A DNA stretch of 58,486 nt from Actinomycetota bacterium (GTDB lineage: Bacteria; Actinomycetota; Thermoleophilia; Gaiellales; Gaiellaceae): positions 1-58,486 of the forward strand of contig PMNA01000022.1 of assembly GCA_003162055.1 (NCBI GenBank). Direction: 5' to 3'. Positions 33,401 through 42,491 of the stretch are shown piece by piece. Positions within the stretch are counted from its first letter, which is position 1. Each line of letters begins with the position of its first letter. The translations under genes were made by a program, and so were the position numbers. Under the pieces are notes generated by a model that saw only the letters and a program-made list of their open reading frames with translations, was not told the DNA's origin and made no database searches.

Positions 33401-34663
33401 GTGAGAACCGTTTTCGGCGATGCGACGATTGGCGGCGAGTGGGCGTCGGTGCGGTTGCGTCTGCAGGGAGAGCGGATTATCGAAGCCGACGCTGATGGAC
33501 TGGAGGAGAGGCTCGAGGGACTTAGCCTGCTCGAAGCGGCTGCGGTCGGGGGCGAGCCGCTCGTGGTCGAGGCGCTTGCGGCGGCGATCGGGCAGGTCTT
33601 CCGCGCGGCGCTTGATCCCGAGCGCGTGGCGGTGGCTATGTCCGGCGGCGTGGATAGCGCTGTCGCCCTGCTCGAGGCGGGGCCGAAGGCGATCGGGGTC
33701 ACGCTCAGGCTCTGGCTCGACCCGGACGGGCCAGACAGCGAGCGAGCCTGCTGCTCGCCGGATGCGGTGCGCCTGGCGCGGGCCACCTGCCACCAGCTGG
33801 GGCTGCCGCACGTGACGCTCGACCTGCGCGAGCAGTTCTGTCGCGCGGTGGTGGAGCCGTTTGTTCGCAGCTATGCGGCGGGCCAGACTCCAAACCCCTG
33901 CGTTCGCTGTAACGGCTCTTTCCGCTTCGATCGGCTGCTGGCCTTCGCTCGCCGCGCCGGGGCCGCGCGACTGGCGACCGGCCACTACGCGCGCCTCGTC
34001 GAACGGCAGGGAAAACTGCTCCTGGCCCGGGCCCGAGATCACGAGAAGGATCAGTCCTACATGCTCGCCGCGCTCGACCCACGACTGCTCGATCGGCTCT
34101 GGTTCCCGCTTGCCGAGCTCGAAAAGAGCGAGACGCGAGGTCGCGCGGCGGCCGCCGAGCTCGCGGTTGCGAAGAGGCCCGAGAGCCAGGAGGCCTGCTT
34201 TTTGGCCGGCGCCGATTATCGCGACTTCCTCGAGCGTCGCGGTCTGGTCGCGAGCCGTGGCGAGATCGTCGACGAAGGCGGTAAGCATCTCGGCAGTCAC
34301 GATGGTTACTGGCGCTTCACGCCAGGTCAGCGGCGCGGACTGGGCATCGCTTCGAGCCTGGGGCCGCTGTACGTGCTGCGAACCCGGGCCGGGAAGAACC
34401 TGGTCGTGGCCGGGCCCGAGCCGGCGCTTGCCCGGCGTAGCGTGAGCGCGCGCGGAAAGCTCTACCTGCCACTCGAGCGCGTCCAGGTAAAACTTCGCTA
34501 CCGCTCGCCCGCTCTGCCGGCCGAGGTCGAGCCGACCGCCGTGGGCTTTCGTCTCCGCTTCCTCGAGCCCGCCTACGCGGTTGCTCCCGGACAGGCCGCG
34601 GTGCTCTACGATGACGAGGTCGTGGCTGGGTTCGGTTTGGTCACGTCCGCTAGAACAACCTAA
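33401..34663 (+). CDS. mnmA: tRNA-specific 2-thiouridylase MnmA with N-terminal extension
   Basis: A 420-residue enzyme that thiolates U34 in tRNA-Lys, -Glu and -Gln. The PP-loop VAMSGGVDSAVAL begins only at about residue 78. Normal MnmA starts with it, so there is a 75-residue extension whose pattern (WASVRLRLQGERIIEADAD, VGGEPLVVEALAAAIG) faintly resembles the scaffold fold of IscU/NifU but without cysteines. The catalytic pair is present: Cys in TPNPCVRCN and Cys in ESQEACFLAG. The C-terminal barrel is present. The leaderless GTG fixes the long form. Confidence 0.9.
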   Translation: MRTVFGDATIGGEWASVRLRLQGERIIEADADGLEERLEGLSLLEAAAVGGEPLVVEALAAAIGQVFRAALDPERVAVAMSGGVDSAVALLEAGPKAIGVTLRLWLDPDGPDSERACCSPDAVRLARATCHQLGLPHVTLDLREQFCRAVVEPFVRSYAAGQTPNPCVRCNGSFRFDRLLAFARRAGAARLATGHYARLVERQGKLLLARARDHEKDQSYMLAALDPRLLDRLWFPLAELEKSETRGRAAAAELAVAKRPESQEACFLAGADYRDFLERRGLVASRGEIVDEGGKHLGSHDGYWRFTPGQRRGLGIASSLGPLYVLRTRAGKNLVVAGPEPALARRSVSARGKLYLPLERVQVKLRYRSPALPAEVEPTAVGFRLRFLEPAYAVAPGQAAVLYDDEVVAGFGLVTSARTT

Positions 34664-34678
34664 GATCACTCTGTCTCG

Positions 34679-35158
34679 ATGCTTCTTTCGTCCACAGCCG
34701 GCAGCATCGCTTACGCGGCACTCGCGTTCTTCCTGATCGCCGTCGGGCTGACGCTCGGTTATTCGCTCCTTCGCCTGGCCGGGGTCTTCGGTCGCGTCTC
34801 CTCTCTGGTCAAGGGCGTCGAGAAGGAACTGGTGCCGGTCCTGAACAAGGCGGGCGGATCGATCGATCGCGTCAACGACCAGCTCGACAAGCTCGACGTC
34901 GTGACCGACAGTGCGGTCGATGCCGTCGGGAGCATCGACACCGGCATGCGGGCCGTCGCCGGCGCCGTCAAGTTGCCGGCCAGGAAGATCGCGGCCCTGA
35001 GCGCCGGGCTCGTGCACGGTCTCGCGGCCTTCAGGGTCGAGCGCGACTTCGCGGCGGCCATGGCAGCGGCGCGCTTCGCCGCCGAGGAACGAGAGAACCG
35101 CTTCGCCGAGGAGTTCGAGTCCGCGGCCGAAGAGGAGAAGAACGCGGGCGAGGAGTAG
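34679..35158 (+). CDS. DUF948-type membrane-anchored protein
   Basis: A 159-residue protein with an N-terminal membrane helix (AYAALAFFLIAVGLTLGYSL), then helical sequence with the pattern VPVLNKAGGSIDRVNDQLDKLD typical of DUF948 (general-stress-type) proteins, and a charged Glu/Ala-rich end. In other bacteria such proteins are small membrane-attached helical factors of unknown role. It precedes the RsbW-like and sigma-factor genes, which suits a stress-linked operon (inference). Confidence 0.65.
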   Translation: MLLSSTAGSIAYAALAFFLIAVGLTLGYSLLRLAGVFGRVSSLVKGVEKELVPVLNKAGGSIDRVNDQLDKLDVVTDSAVDAVGSIDTGMRAVAGAVKLPARKIAALSAGLVHGLAAFRVERDFAAAMAAARFAAEERENRFAEEFESAAEEEKNAGEE

Positions 35159-35162
35159 GGCT

Positions 35163-35543
35163 TTGGATGAGATCGTCCTCAAGCTGCCTCGCGAGGCGCG
35201 CTGGCACAGCGTCGTCTATCTCGTCTTGGCCGGGCTGGCCGCGCGCCTCGAACTGACCGTCGAGGACATCGAAGACTGGCAGCTGGCGCTGACTGAACTG
35301 CTCGGGCGCGAGCGTCCCGACGGACGGCTCGAGCTCGTCTTCCGCGCCTCGCCCGACCAGCTGGAGACGCGCTTTGGGCCGGCGGACGATCGGCTTCTAA
35401 CCGAGCTCGAGTGCCAGAAAGACGGCGTCTGCCTGCACCGCGTGCTCTCGACTCTCACCGACAGCGTGGAAGTCGCGCAGAGCGGCGGCGAGCACTGGGT
35501 CGTACTGCGCAAGGCAATCGTTCATCCGGACGGCGTGCACTGA
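35163..35543 (+). CDS. RsbW-like anti-sigma factor homologue, degenerate ATP site
   Basis: A 126-residue protein resembling the GHKL ATPase fold of anti-sigma factors such as RsbW/SpoIIAB (LPREARWHSVVYLVLAGLAARLELTVEDI). It lies directly upstream of a SigB/SigF-type sigma gene, the expected place. However, the N-box, which should read E-x-x-x-N, reads ELLGRE here, and no clear glycine-rich ATP lid is visible, so kinase activity is doubtful. The TTG start at 35163 follows GAGGAG by 8 bp. Confidence 0.5.
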   Translation: MDEIVLKLPREARWHSVVYLVLAGLAARLELTVEDIEDWQLALTELLGRERPDGRLELVFRASPDQLETRFGPADDRLLTELECQKDGVCLHRVLSTLTDSVEVAQSGGEHWVVLRKAIVHPDGVH

Positions 35544-35640
35544 GGCCTGGCGAATGATCGTCAGCGTGCCCGCAGAGTGCTTTCCGGGGCTATCGGCGGC
35601 CTCCGAAGGGAAATCGTTCGAAGCTCGAACGAGGTCGTAG

Positions 35641-36402
35641 ATGGACGCCAAAGACAGAGATCTCCTCCGGCGCTACCACGAACAGGGCGACCACGCCGCG
35701 CGCCAGCAGCTGATCGAGCGCTACATGTCGCTGGTTCGCTCGCTTGCGCGCCGCTATGCCTCGCGCGGCGAGCAACTCGACGACCTGATCCAGATCGGCG
35801 CCATCGGCCTGATCAAGGCGATCGACCGTTTTGACCTCGACCGCGGCGTCGAGCTGACCACCTACGCGACGCCGAACATCATCGGCGAGATCAAGCGCCA
35901 CTTCCGCGACCACGGCTGGGCGGTACGGGTTCCGCGCGGCCTGCAGGAGCTGAGCATCAAGTTGATGCGCGTCGTCGAGCAGCTGACCGGCGAGTTCGGC
36001 CGCTCGCCGACGATCCCCGAACTGGCTGAAGCGACCGGGGCGAGCGAGGAAGAGGTGCTCGAGGCGCTCGAGAGCAGCCGGGCCTATACGCCGCTCTCGC
36101 TCTCGGTTGGACCGAGCGGCGACGACGACGATGAGCTCGACCCGCTCGAATCGATCGGCACCGAAGAGCACGAATACGAGATCTCGGAAGACAGGGCCGT
36201 GCTCGAGCCGGGAATGCGCGTGCTCGACGCGCGCGAGCGGGAGATCATACGCCTGCGCTTCTACGAGGGCTTGACTCAGTCTCAGATCGCGCAGCAGATC
36301 GGCATCTCGCAGATGCACGTCTCGAGGCTGATCCGTCGCGCGCTCGAGAAGGCGCGCAGCGAGATAGCCCCCGAGCTCGGCGACGGGCCCGGCGACGAGT
36401 AG
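35641..36402 (+). CDS. RNA polymerase sigma factor, SigB/SigF/SigG type
   Basis: A 253-residue group 3 sigma factor. Region 2 reads ERYMSLVRSLARRYASRG, then DDLIQIGAIGLIKAIDRFD and TYATPNIIGEIKRHFRDHGW. Region 3 is EQLTGEFGRSPTIPELAEA. Region 4 is LDAREREIIRLRFYEGL followed by the helix-turn-helix TQSQIAQQIGISQMHVSRL. It directs stress or developmental promoters in other actinobacteria. The neighbouring RsbW-like gene is its likely regulator. The regulon cannot be read here. Confidence 0.92.
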   Translation: MDAKDRDLLRRYHEQGDHAARQQLIERYMSLVRSLARRYASRGEQLDDLIQIGAIGLIKAIDRFDLDRGVELTTYATPNIIGEIKRHFRDHGWAVRVPRGLQELSIKLMRVVEQLTGEFGRSPTIPELAEATGASEEEVLEALESSRAYTPLSLSVGPSGDDDDELDPLESIGTEEHEYEISEDRAVLEPGMRVLDAREREIIRLRFYEGLTQSQIAQQIGISQMHVSRLIRRALEKARSEIAPELGDGPGDE

Positions 36403-36473
36403 CGGCCGCGAGCGCGGCGAAACGCCCGCGATCGTCGCAGCGCTCGGCGAGCGCTCGGGTCGCCCGGCACGCA

Positions 36474-36479
36474 TACAAT
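36474..36479 (+). promoter_or_regulatory. -10 TACAAT, leaderless start of alaS
   Basis: A strong -10 hexamer, with exactly six bases before GTG 36486. Confidence 0.55.
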
Positions 36480-36485
36480 CACGGC

Positions 36486-39029
36486 GTGCGCACGTCCGCT
36501 GAACTGAGAGAGGGCTACCTCTCCTACTTCGAGAGCAAGGGCCACGTCCTGCGGCCCTCGAGCTCACTCGTGCCCGCGACCTACGACCCGTCGGTACTTC
36601 TGACGACCGCCGGGATGCAACCGCTGATGCCCTACTTCCTCGGGCTCGAGGAACCGCCGGCGGCGCGCCTGACCTCGGTACAAAAATGCTTCCGCACCAC
36701 CGACATCGACGAGGTCGGCACGACGGCGCGCCATCTCACCTTCTTCGAGATGCTCGGCAACTTCTCGTTCGGCGACTACTTCAAGGACGGGGCGATCGAG
36801 CTGGCCTGGGAGTTCGTGACTGGTCAGATGAAGCTCGACCCGGCGAAGCTCTGGGCGACCGTCTACCGCGGCAACCCCGAGCATTCGCTCGGCGCCGACG
36901 AGGCCGCGATCGCCGCCTGGGAGCGGGTCGGTATTCCGGCCGAGCGAATCGTCCGCCTGGGCGAGGACAACTTCTGGTCGGCCGGTCCGACGGGCCCCTG
37001 CGGGCCGTGCTCGGAGATCTACTACGACCGTGGCCCTGAAAAGGGCTGCGGCAAGCCGGACTGCGCCCCGGGCTGCTCGTGCGATCGCTTCCTGGAGTTC
37101 TGGAATCTCGTCTTCACGGAGTTCGATCAGCACGCCGACGGGCACCTGACGCCGCTGCCGCGCCAGAACATCGACACCGGCCTGGGGCTGGAGCGCGGCA
37201 CCGCGATCCTCCAGGATGTCTACTCGGTCTACGAGATCGACTCCTTCCGGGAGATCATGGATTGGGTGAGCGAGGCCTCGGGCTCGAGCAGCAGTGAGTC
37301 GGACGCGGCGACGAAGGCGCACCGGGTGCTGGCCGACCATGGTCGCGGCATGGTCTTCCTGGCCGCCGAGGGCGTCAAGCCCGGCAATCTCGGTCGAAGC
37401 TATGTGCTGCGCCGAGTCATTCGCCGCGCCGTCCAGCATGGCTCGCGGATCGGTTTCGAAGCGCCCTTCCTGGCTCGATTGGCTGACGTGGTGATCGAGC
37501 AGATGGGTGGCGTCTACCCGGAGCTGAAAGAGCACGCGAAGGAGATCGAGGCGGTCCTGACGGCCGAGGAAGAGCGCTTCTCGCAGACGCTGGAGCGCGG
37601 CATGCGCCTGTTCGAGGAGCTGGTCAAAGGTAAAAAGGTCTCCGGCGAGGACGCCTTCAAGCTCCACGACACCTACGGCTTCCCGCTCGAGCTGACCCGC
37701 GAGCTGGCCCACGAGCGCGGCATGACGCTCGATGAGGAGGGCTTCGCCGAGCGAATGGAAGAGCAGAAAGAACGTTCTCGCGCCGGTGCCCGCGGTGAGG
37801 AGAGGCGCGCGGCCGAGCTCTCGAAAGGCGCCGGCTTCAAGACCGAGTTCGTCGGCTACGAGAAGACCGAGGTGCTGGCCCAGATCGGCGCGCTCGAAGA
37901 ACTCGAAGAGGGGCTCTTCCTGGCCAAGCTGAGGGAGTCGCCCTTCTATCCCGAGGGCGGCGGGCAGGTCGGCGATCAGGGCTTCATCGAGAGCGAGGAG
38001 ACCGGAGCGCGGGCCGAGCTCGAGCAGACCTTCCGCTTCGAGGACGATCAGGCGCTGCTCTTCCGCGGCGAGGATTTCAAGGCCGGCGAGCGGGTGCGGG
38101 CGGTAGTGCTCTGGTCGGCGCGCTTCCCGACGATGGCCAGTCACACCGCGACGCATCTGCTGCACAAGGCGCTGCAGCAGGTGCTCGGTGAGCACGCGCG
38201 TCAGGCCGGCTCGGCCGTGCGGCCCGAGAAGCTGCGCTTCGACTTCTCGCACGACAAGGCGCTGACGGCGGCCGAGCGCGAGGAGATCGAGCGCCTCGTG
38301 AACGAGGACGTTTTCGCCAACCATCCGGTGCACACGTTCGTGACTCCGATCGAGGAGGCCCGCGCGCTGGGGGCGATGGCGCTGTTCGGCGAGAAGTACG
38401 GCGACATGGTGCGCGTCGTCGAAGTGAAGGACGTCTCGCGCGAGCTGTGCGGCGGCACGCATGTGCGCACGAGCGCCGAGATCGGCGCCTTCGTCATCGT
38501 TTCGGAGGGCTCGATCGGTTCGGGCCTGCGTCGGATCGAAGCCGTCACCTCGGGCGCGGCGGTCGGCCTGTTGCGCGAGCGCGCGGCCGAGGCCGAAAAG
38601 CTCCAGGCCGAGCTGGAGCAGCTGCGCAAGGAGGCCAAGAAGAAGCCGGCAGCCAAGGAGAGCGCCGGGCCCGAGATCACGATAGCCCGTGAGGAGGAAC
38701 AGGACGGAGTCAAGATTGTCGTCGCCGAGGTCAAGGGCGTCGATGCGGAGGGCCTGCTCGCTGTCTCCGACCAGCTCAAGAACAAGAACGCGCCCGCCGC
38801 CGTTGTGGTCGGCGCGGTCGAGGACGGTCACGTGCACCTGGTCTGCAACTTCGACAAGTCGCTGGAGGAGCGCGGGCTCGACGCCGTGCAGGTTGTGCGC
38901 GCCGCCGCGGCGCATGTCGGCGGCGGCGGCGGCGGACGAGCGGGCATGGCGCGGGCCGGAGGCAAGGACGCCACGAAACTGCCCGAGGCGCTTCAGGCAG
39001 CGGCCGAGGCGATCCTGGGCGCGCTCTGA
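36486..39029 (+). CDS. alaS: Alanyl-tRNA synthetase
   Basis: An 847-residue class II synthetase. The catalytic domain begins FLSYFESKGHV-type (SYFESKGHVLRPSSSLVP), with CFRTTDIDEVG and MLGNFSFGDYFKDGAI. The zinc-dependent editing domain has HTATHLLHKAL and CGGTHVRTSAEIG. The C-Ala domain ends with HVGGGGGGRAGMARAG, as usual. Length is slightly short but complete. A high-GC open frame on the opposite strand is a shadow. Confidence 0.97.
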   Translation: MRTSAELREGYLSYFESKGHVLRPSSSLVPATYDPSVLLTTAGMQPLMPYFLGLEEPPAARLTSVQKCFRTTDIDEVGTTARHLTFFEMLGNFSFGDYFKDGAIELAWEFVTGQMKLDPAKLWATVYRGNPEHSLGADEAAIAAWERVGIPAERIVRLGEDNFWSAGPTGPCGPCSEIYYDRGPEKGCGKPDCAPGCSCDRFLEFWNLVFTEFDQHADGHLTPLPRQNIDTGLGLERGTAILQDVYSVYEIDSFREIMDWVSEASGSSSSESDAATKAHRVLADHGRGMVFLAAEGVKPGNLGRSYVLRRVIRRAVQHGSRIGFEAPFLARLADVVIEQMGGVYPELKEHAKEIEAVLTAEEERFSQTLERGMRLFEELVKGKKVSGEDAFKLHDTYGFPLELTRELAHERGMTLDEEGFAERMEEQKERSRAGARGEERRAAELSKGAGFKTEFVGYEKTEVLAQIGALEELEEGLFLAKLRESPFYPEGGGQVGDQGFIESEETGARAELEQTFRFEDDQALLFRGEDFKAGERVRAVVLWSARFPTMASHTATHLLHKALQQVLGEHARQAGSAVRPEKLRFDFSHDKALTAAEREEIERLVNEDVFANHPVHTFVTPIEEARALGAMALFGEKYGDMVRVVEVKDVSRELCGGTHVRTSAEIGAFVIVSEGSIGSGLRRIEAVTSGAAVGLLRERAAEAEKLQAELEQLRKEAKKKPAAKESAGPEITIAREEEQDGVKIVVAEVKGVDAEGLLAVSDQLKNKNAPAAVVVGAVEDGHVHLVCNFDKSLEERGLDAVQVVRAAAAHVGGGGGGRAGMARAGGKDATKLPEALQAAAEAILGAL

Positions 39030-39073
39030 GCTCCGGCCCCCGAACGCCGAACCGGCGCCACGAGCCAGACGGA

Positions 39074-39079
39074 TAGAAT
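39074..39079 (+). promoter_or_regulatory. -10-like TAGAAT before ruvX
   Basis: Eight bases before GTG 39088, slightly longer than the usual leaderless spacing. Confidence 0.4.
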
Positions 39080-39087
39080 CGCCTGCG

Positions 39088-39483
39088 GTGAAGGTGCTTG
39101 CGCTCGATTATGGATCGGCCAGGACGGGAGTCGCCGTCTCGGATCCGAGCGGCCTGATCGCCCGTCCGCTCACGGTCGTCGAGCAGGTCAGGACGAAGCC
39201 CGGCACAGAGCGCCTACTCGCCCTGATCGCCGAGGAGCAGCCCGAGCAGATCGTCGTCGGCCTGCCCTTGACGCTGCGCGGCGAGCACGGCAAGCAGGCG
39301 CGCGAGACCGAGGCCTTCGCCAAGAGCCTACGTGACAGCGTGGCGGTGCCGGTCGAGCTGTACGACGAGCGCCTGACCACCGTTCTGGCCGCGCGAACCG
39401 CGTCCGATACGCCCGAGGACGCACGCGCCGCCGCCCACCTACTGGAGAGCTTCCTGACTTGGCTGAACCGCCACGAAAACTGA
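39088..39483 (+). CDS. ruvX: Holliday junction resolvase-like / pre-16S rRNA nuclease YqgF
   Basis: A 131-residue RNase H-fold protein. It has ALDYGSARTGVAVSDP at the N-terminus (first catalytic Asp), VVGLPLTLRGEHGKQA and YDERLTTVLA, all diagnostic of YqgF, which matures 16S rRNA in E. coli. The order alaS-ruvX-mltG-aroE is conserved in many Gram-positive and actinobacterial genomes. It overlaps mltG by 25 bp. Confidence 0.93.
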   Translation: MKVLALDYGSARTGVAVSDPSGLIARPLTVVEQVRTKPGTERLLALIAEEQPEQIVVGLPLTLRGEHGKQARETEAFAKSLRDSVAVPVELYDERLTTVLAARTASDTPEDARAAAHLLESFLTWLNRHEN

Positions 39484-40391
39484 GCCTTCCGCCCGGGTAC
39501 AAGATCCCCGGTCGACGGCCGAACCGCTGGCTGATCGTGCGCCGGCGCCTGATTGCGCTGCTCGTTTTAGGCGGACTGATCGGGTTGTTGTACGCGGTCG
39601 TTCAGGTCGCGCTCGATCGTCGCTCGCATACCCGCTCGACAACGACCACGCTGGTCAAGCCGCTCAAGATCGTCTTCCCCGAAGGCTTCACGCGCCTGGA
39701 CATGGCCGCGCGCATCTCTTCGGTCGACCAGATAGCGCGCAAGGAGCGAGGCATCAAACCGGCACTCTCGGCGAGCAGATACAAGGAGCTGACCCGAAGC
39801 TCGCCGCTGCCCGGAAGCTACGCCGGTGATGGAAAACCGCGCACGCTCGAGGGCTTCCTCTTCCCGGCCACCTACGATTTCCTCCGCTCGACTCCGACCA
39901 GTCAGCTGGTCAGCGACCAGCTCGTCGCCTTCCGCGGCACCTGGAAGAAGCTCGACCTGCACTACGCGGAGTCCAAGAACCTGACTCGCTATGACGTGCT
40001 GATCATCGCCTCGATGGTCGAGAAGGAAGCATTCTCGCCCGACGAGCGGGCGAAAGTGGCGGGCGTGATCTACAACCGCCTCCATGCGCATATGCACCTC
40101 GGCATCGATGCGACGCTTCGCTACGGGCTCAAACTGAAGCCGACCCAGCCGCTGACTCCGCATCTGAGTAGCAAGAGCCCTTACAACACCGGTGAGCGCT
40201 ACGGTCGCTACGGGCTGCCGCCCACGCCGATCGCCAACCCCGGATTGGCCTCGATGCAGGCGGCGGCTCATCCCGACCGGCGCCACGGCTACCTCTACTA
40301 CCTGCGCAAGCCGGGCACCGAGCGCCAATACTTCACCGCGAGCGAAGCGGATTTCGTCGCCCACGAGCAGAAATGGGGGTACATCAAGTGA
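39459..40391 (+). CDS. mltG: Endolytic murein transglycosylase MltG
   Basis: A 310-residue inner-membrane enzyme that cuts nascent glycan strands and terminates their elongation. A single N-terminal helix (LIALLVLGGLIGLLYAVVQVA) is followed by an extracytoplasmic LysM-like part and the YceG domain with IIASMVEKEAFSPDERAKVAG, where the Glu is catalytic, and IYNRLHAHMHLGIDATLRYG. A TTG start inside ruvX gives the full N-terminus. Confidence 0.93.
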   Translation: MAEPPRKLSLPPGYKIPGRRPNRWLIVRRRLIALLVLGGLIGLLYAVVQVALDRRSHTRSTTTTLVKPLKIVFPEGFTRLDMAARISSVDQIARKERGIKPALSASRYKELTRSSPLPGSYAGDGKPRTLEGFLFPATYDFLRSTPTSQLVSDQLVAFRGTWKKLDLHYAESKNLTRYDVLIIASMVEKEAFSPDERAKVAGVIYNRLHAHMHLGIDATLRYGLKLKPTQPLTPHLSSKSPYNTGERYGRYGLPPTPIANPGLASMQAAAHPDRRHGYLYYLRKPGTERQYFTASEADFVAHEQKWGYIK

Positions 40392-41191
40392 TCGCCGGCA
40401 CGACGAGTCTGGTTGGTCTGATTGGCGATCCGGTGGCGCACTCGCTTTCGCCGCGGATGCAGAACGCCGCCTTCGAGGCCTGCGGCCTCGACTGGGCTTA
40501 CGTGCCGCTGCACGTACAGTCGGCCGGGCTCGCGGATGCCCTGCGCGGGCTGGGCGCGCTCGGCTTTGTCGGCGCCAACGTGACGATTCCGCACAAGCTG
40601 GCAGTCTGCAAGCTCTGCGACGAGCTTTCCGAGGTTGCGGCGCGCGGCGGCTCGGTCAACACCGTGATCGTGCGCGAGGACGGCACTCTCTTCGGCACCT
40701 CGACCGACGGCTTAGCGGTAACCAGCGCGGTCGAGCCGGTAGGCGCCGATCTGCTGATGCTCGGCGCGGGCGGTGCGGCTCAGGCTCTGGCGGCGGCGCT
40801 GGTCGACGCGGGAATCGCCTCACTCACGATCTCCAGCGCCGAGCGCACAGAGGAGCTCGCGGCCTTCGTGCGAGCGCTCGCGCCCAAGCTCGAGGTGCGC
40901 GAACTCGCCTGGCCGCCGAACGGGGAGCAGGCAAAGATCATCATCAACGCGACGCCGATCAAGGACGAGCTGCCCGTGCCGCCGCGCGCCGATCAGCAGG
41001 TCGTCGATCTCGCCTACACGCCCGATGGATTAGCCACGGCTTTGATCGCGGCGGCGCGTCAGGCGGGCTGCTCAACCGTGGTGGATGGGCTGGAGGTGTT
41101 GGTGCGCCAGGGCGCCGCTTCCTTCGAGCAGTGGACGGGAATCGAGGCGCCGATCGACGTCATGCGCTCCGCCATACGCCCCGAAGGCTGA
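40388..41191 (+). CDS. aroE: Shikimate dehydrogenase
   Basis: A 267-residue NADPH-dependent enzyme of aromatic amino acid synthesis. GLIGDPVAHSLSPRMQNAAF has the substrate serines, GANVTIPHK the catalytic lysine, and the Rossmann motif is LGAGGAAQALAAAL. GTG 40388 overlaps the mltG stop. It is the first of four adjacent shikimate pathway genes. Confidence 0.95.
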   Translation: MIAGTTSLVGLIGDPVAHSLSPRMQNAAFEACGLDWAYVPLHVQSAGLADALRGLGALGFVGANVTIPHKLAVCKLCDELSEVAARGGSVNTVIVREDGTLFGTSTDGLAVTSAVEPVGADLLMLGAGGAAQALAAALVDAGIASLTISSAERTEELAAFVRALAPKLEVRELAWPPNGEQAKIIINATPIKDELPVPPRADQQVVDLAYTPDGLATALIAAARQAGCSTVVDGLEVLVRQGAASFEQWTGIEAPIDVMRSAIRPEG

Positions 41192-41236
41192 TCGGGGTAG
41201 AGCAACCGAGCCCTGGCAAGATCGACTTCCAGCCAA

Positions 41237-41242
41237 TAGATT
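41237..41242 (+). promoter_or_regulatory. -10 TAGATT, leaderless start of aroC
   Basis: Exactly six bases before ATG 41249. Confidence 0.5.
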
Positions 41243-41248
41243 GGTGAC

Positions 41249-42349
41249 ATGACACTTTCTCTCGTCACCGCCGGAGAGTCGCACGGGCCCGCGCTCGTGG
41301 CGATTTTGAGTGGTCTACCGGCCGGGCTGGTAGTCGATCGGAAACAGATCGAGGCCGATCTGAGCCGGCGCCAGCAGGGCTACGGTCGCTCGCCGCGGCA
41401 GCAGATCGAGCATGACGAGATCGAAGTGCTGGCCGGACTGCGCCAGGGTAAGACGCTCGGCACGCCGCTCGCGCTCGTCGTCCGCAACCGCGACCACTCG
41501 AACTGGGCCTGGGGCATGAATCCCTGGCCACCGGAGGGCGAGCCGGAAGGAAAGGGCGCCAAGCCGGTGACCCTGCCGCGGCCTGGTCACGCCGATCTCT
41601 CCGGGCTACAGAAGCACGATTTCGACGATATCCGCGACGTGCTCGAGCGGGCCAGCGCCAGGCACACGGCCGTCTTTGTCGCCGCCGGCTCGGTGACCAA
41701 GCAACTCCTGCGCGAGATCGGGATCGAGGTTTCGGGCGAGGTGCTCCAGATCGGTATCGCGACGACCGAGAACGCCATGCATGCGGCGATAGACAGGGCG
41801 CGGCGCGAGCAAGACACCCTTGGAGGCATCGTCCAGGTGCGCGCCAGGGGCGTCCCGCCCGGGCTTGGTTCCTACGCCGACAAGGACGATCGTCTCGACG
41901 GTCGCCTGGCTCAGGCGCTGATGGGCATTCAGGCCGTCAAGGGAGCGGAGATAGGCGAGGGCTTCGCGCTCGCGCGCCTGCCCGGTTCCGAGGCGCACGA
42001 CGAGATCTTCCGCGACGAGCTCGGCTACTACCGCGGGACGAACCGCGCCGGCGGCCTGGAGGGCGGCGTCACGAACGGCGAGGACGTCGTCGTGCGCGCC
42101 GCGATGAAGCCGATCCCGACTCTGATGAAGCCGCTCCGCTCGGTGGACGTGGCAACAGGCGAGCCCGCCGAGGCGCTGGTCGAGCGCTCCGACACGACGG
42201 CCGTCGAGGCGCTGGCTGTGATCGCCGAGACCGCGGTCGCCTTCGAGCTGGCCAAGGCGGCGAAGGAGAAGTTCGGCGGCGACGCTCTCGACGATTTCGT
42301 CGGCTCGTTCAAGGCCTACCTCGAGCGGATCGACTGGTCACCGAGGTAG
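41249..42349 (+). CDS. aroC: Chorismate synthase
   Basis: A 366-residue FMN-dependent enzyme making chorismate from 5-enolpyruvylshikimate 3-phosphate. Signatures are GESHGPALVAILSGLPAG at the N-terminus, RRQQGYGRSPRQQIEHDE, RASARHTAVFVAAGSV and NRAGGLEGGVTNGEDVV. It is complete and of typical length. It has its own leaderless promoter and is followed by an A-type element. Confidence 0.96.
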   Translation: MTLSLVTAGESHGPALVAILSGLPAGLVVDRKQIEADLSRRQQGYGRSPRQQIEHDEIEVLAGLRQGKTLGTPLALVVRNRDHSNWAWGMNPWPPEGEPEGKGAKPVTLPRPGHADLSGLQKHDFDDIRDVLERASARHTAVFVAAGSVTKQLLREIGIEVSGEVLQIGIATTENAMHAAIDRARREQDTLGGIVQVRARGVPPGLGSYADKDDRLDGRLAQALMGIQAVKGAEIGEGFALARLPGSEAHDEIFRDELGYYRGTNRAGGLEGGVTNGEDVVVRAAMKPIPTLMKPLRSVDVATGEPAEALVERSDTTAVEALAVIAETAVAFELAKAAKEKFGGDALDDFVGSFKAYLERIDWSPR

Positions 42350-42392
42350 GAATGTTCGTGCTCGCAGACGGTTTGAGCACTCGGCGAGAAAC

Positions 42393-42485
42393 TGGCACGA
42401 AGTCGGCACGTGCGTGCGCGTCTCTTCGCGCCGCTGGACGGTACTTTTTCAACACCCCGCGGGCGGGTGGCTCGGTGGCGGGCGG
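42393..42485 (+). repeat. A-type intergenic element, copy 2
   Basis: Half-sites TGGCAC (42393) and CGGCAC (42404), 45 bp, then the core CCCCGCGGGCGGGTGG from 42455. The end of the core runs into GGAGG at 42484-42488, so the element borders the aroKB ribosome site. Confidence 0.8.
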
Positions 42486-42491
42486 AGGAAG

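Noticed and set aside
33179..35182. Long minus-strand frame opposite mnmA and the DUF948 gene
   Set aside because: It covers a strongly supported gene and has no recognisable domain.
36564..38915. Long open frame opposite alaS (783 codons)
   Set aside because: A consequence of GC-rich third positions on the coding strand; composition is Arg/Leu/Asp-heavy with no family features, while alaS is certain.
42393..42410. TGGCAC in A-type copy 2 as a sigma-54 promoter
   Set aside because: The -12 TTGCA part is missing, and other copies have CGGCAC or CGGCGC, so the match is accidental.
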